14,867 nucleotides of DNA from the NCBI RefSeq assembly GCF_937920075.1, contig NZ_CALETI010000396.1:1-14867 (forward strand), given 5' to 3'. Both the position numbers and the translations under genes were made by a program. Under the pieces are notes generated by a model, which had not been told where the DNA came from, did not search any database, and saw only the letters and a list, made by a program, of their open reading frames with translations. Each line of letters opens with the position of its first letter. Positions within the stretch are counted from its first letter, which is position 1. Below are positions 14,400-14,867 of the stretch, one piece after another. The stretch comes from an uncultured Agitococcus sp. GTDB taxonomy: Bacteria; Pseudomonadota; Gammaproteobacteria; Pseudomonadales; Moraxellaceae.

Positions 14400-14414
14400 C
14401 TGCCGTTTTGGCAG
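14400..14414 (+). promoter_or_regulatory. Small hairpin beside the hfq ribosome-binding site
   Basis: CTGCC (14400-14404) pairs with GGCAG (14410-14414) around a GTTTT loop, and the Shine-Dalgarno GGAGA begins at 14416. A hairpin followed closely by the start region is suited to translational control. Hfq is known to repress its own translation in E. coli by binding the 5' untranslated region; whether this is such a site is inference. Confidence 0.4.
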
Positions 14415-14426
14415 TGGAGACGAATC

Positions 14427-14738
14427 ATGTCTAAAGGGCAAACCTTACAAGACCCGTTTTTAAATGCTCTGCGTAAAGAGCGTATTCCTGTGTCTATTTT
14501 CTTGGTTAATGGCATTAAATTACAAGGTCAAATTGAATCTTTTGACCAGTATGTTGTGTTATTAAAAAACACAGTTAGCCAAATGGTTTACAAACACGCA
14601 ATTTCTACTGTTGTTCCATCCCGTAACCCACGTCCAGCTGGCGCACCAAATGCACCAATTGGCCCAATGACCAGTGGTACAATGGGAACAGGTTATCCAT
14701 ATGATGATCAAATGGATGATCAAGACTTAGGCTATTAA
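14427..14738 (+). CDS. hfq: RNA chaperone Hfq
   Basis: Hfq is the hexameric Sm-like chaperone that pairs small regulatory RNAs with mRNAs. ATG 14427 has GGAGA (14416-14420) before it; an upstream in-frame ATG at 14373 would add 18 non-conserved residues. The 103 residues include Q8 and K31, Q41 and Y42, and YKH (55-57). These make up the proximal U-binding surface, here with tyrosine where E. coli has phenylalanine at 42. The rim R16-K17-E18-R19 keeps two of the basic patch residues. The C-terminal tail (66-103) is rich in P, G, M and T and ends in an acidic tip, DDQMDDQDLGY, like the autoinhibitory acidic tip of E. coli Hfq. A strong terminator follows. Confidence 0.98.
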   Translation: MSKGQTLQDPFLNALRKERIPVSIFLVNGIKLQGQIESFDQYVVLLKNTVSQMVYKHAISTVVPSRNPRPAGAPNAPIGPMTSGTMGTGYPYDDQMDDQDLGY

Positions 14739-14765
14739 TCTCGTAAGAGCCTAGTCTTTACTTTA

Positions 14766-14798
14766 AAAAAGGCTTCATGGTTAGCGTGAAGCCTTTTT
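14766..14798 (+). terminator. Rho-independent terminator after hfq
   Basis: AAAAAGGCTTCATG (14766-14779) pairs with CGTGAAGCCTTTTT (14785-14798) around the 5-nt loop GTTAG, with one T-G pair. The A tract on the left and T tract on the right make it a good terminator on the plus strand and possibly also on the minus strand. Confidence 0.92.
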
Positions 14799-14867
14799 GT
14801 ATTTTAGAAGATTAGGACTTACGCATTTTGCCAAAATTAGCGCGTTTTGTGAGCATAAAACCGTTGA

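Overview
The window is chromosomal DNA from a low-GC gammaproteobacterium. The order fabD-fabG-acpP-fabF ... pabC-mltG-tmk-holB-pilZ-ycfH(tatD) is the conserved fatty-acid/thymidylate-kinase block of this class. A pilZ gene between holB and tatD points to a Pseudomonadales-type lineage that makes type IV pili. AT-richness together with this order would suit a Moraxellaceae-like organism, but the genus cannot be fixed from the sequence.

Region 1 (1-3188, + strand) is type II fatty acid synthesis: the C-terminal two thirds of fabD, then fabG, acpP with its own candidate promoter and a strong terminator, and fabF. A 58-bp interrupted palindrome of repeat type lies between the acpP terminator and fabF.

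Region 2 (3189-5620) is accessory DNA inserted where pabC would normally follow fabF directly. It holds a cluster of four REP-like hairpin units in alternating orientation, a minus-strand gene fusing an SRPBCC lipid-binding-like domain to a short-chain dehydrogenase, an orphan minus-strand small-protein gene, and an AT-rich leader in front of pabC.

Region 3 (5621-10994, + strand) is one tightly packed operon: pabC (folate), mltG (peptidoglycan), tmk (dTTP), holB (DNA polymerase III delta prime), pilZ (type IV pili), ycfH/tatD (metal-dependent nuclease family) and a TetR-type regulator. Four junctions overlap or nearly touch (pabC/mltG 8 nt, mltG/tmk 1 nt apart, tmk/holB 4 nt, ycfH/tetR 4 nt).

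Region 4 (11014-13075, - strand) is a pair of tandem paralogous lipoprotein genes, convergent with the operon. The two proteins share four periplasmic cysteines at identical spacing and appear translationally coupled.

Region 5 (13076-14867, + strand) is miaA and hfq, the usual gammaproteobacterial pair, followed by a strong terminator. The last about 55 bases may be the edge of another element.

I found no CRISPR array, no tRNA or rRNA, no complete insertion sequence and no clear defence system. The least explained material is the REP-like cluster, the SRPBCC-SDR fusion, the orphan small protein and the paired lipoproteins.
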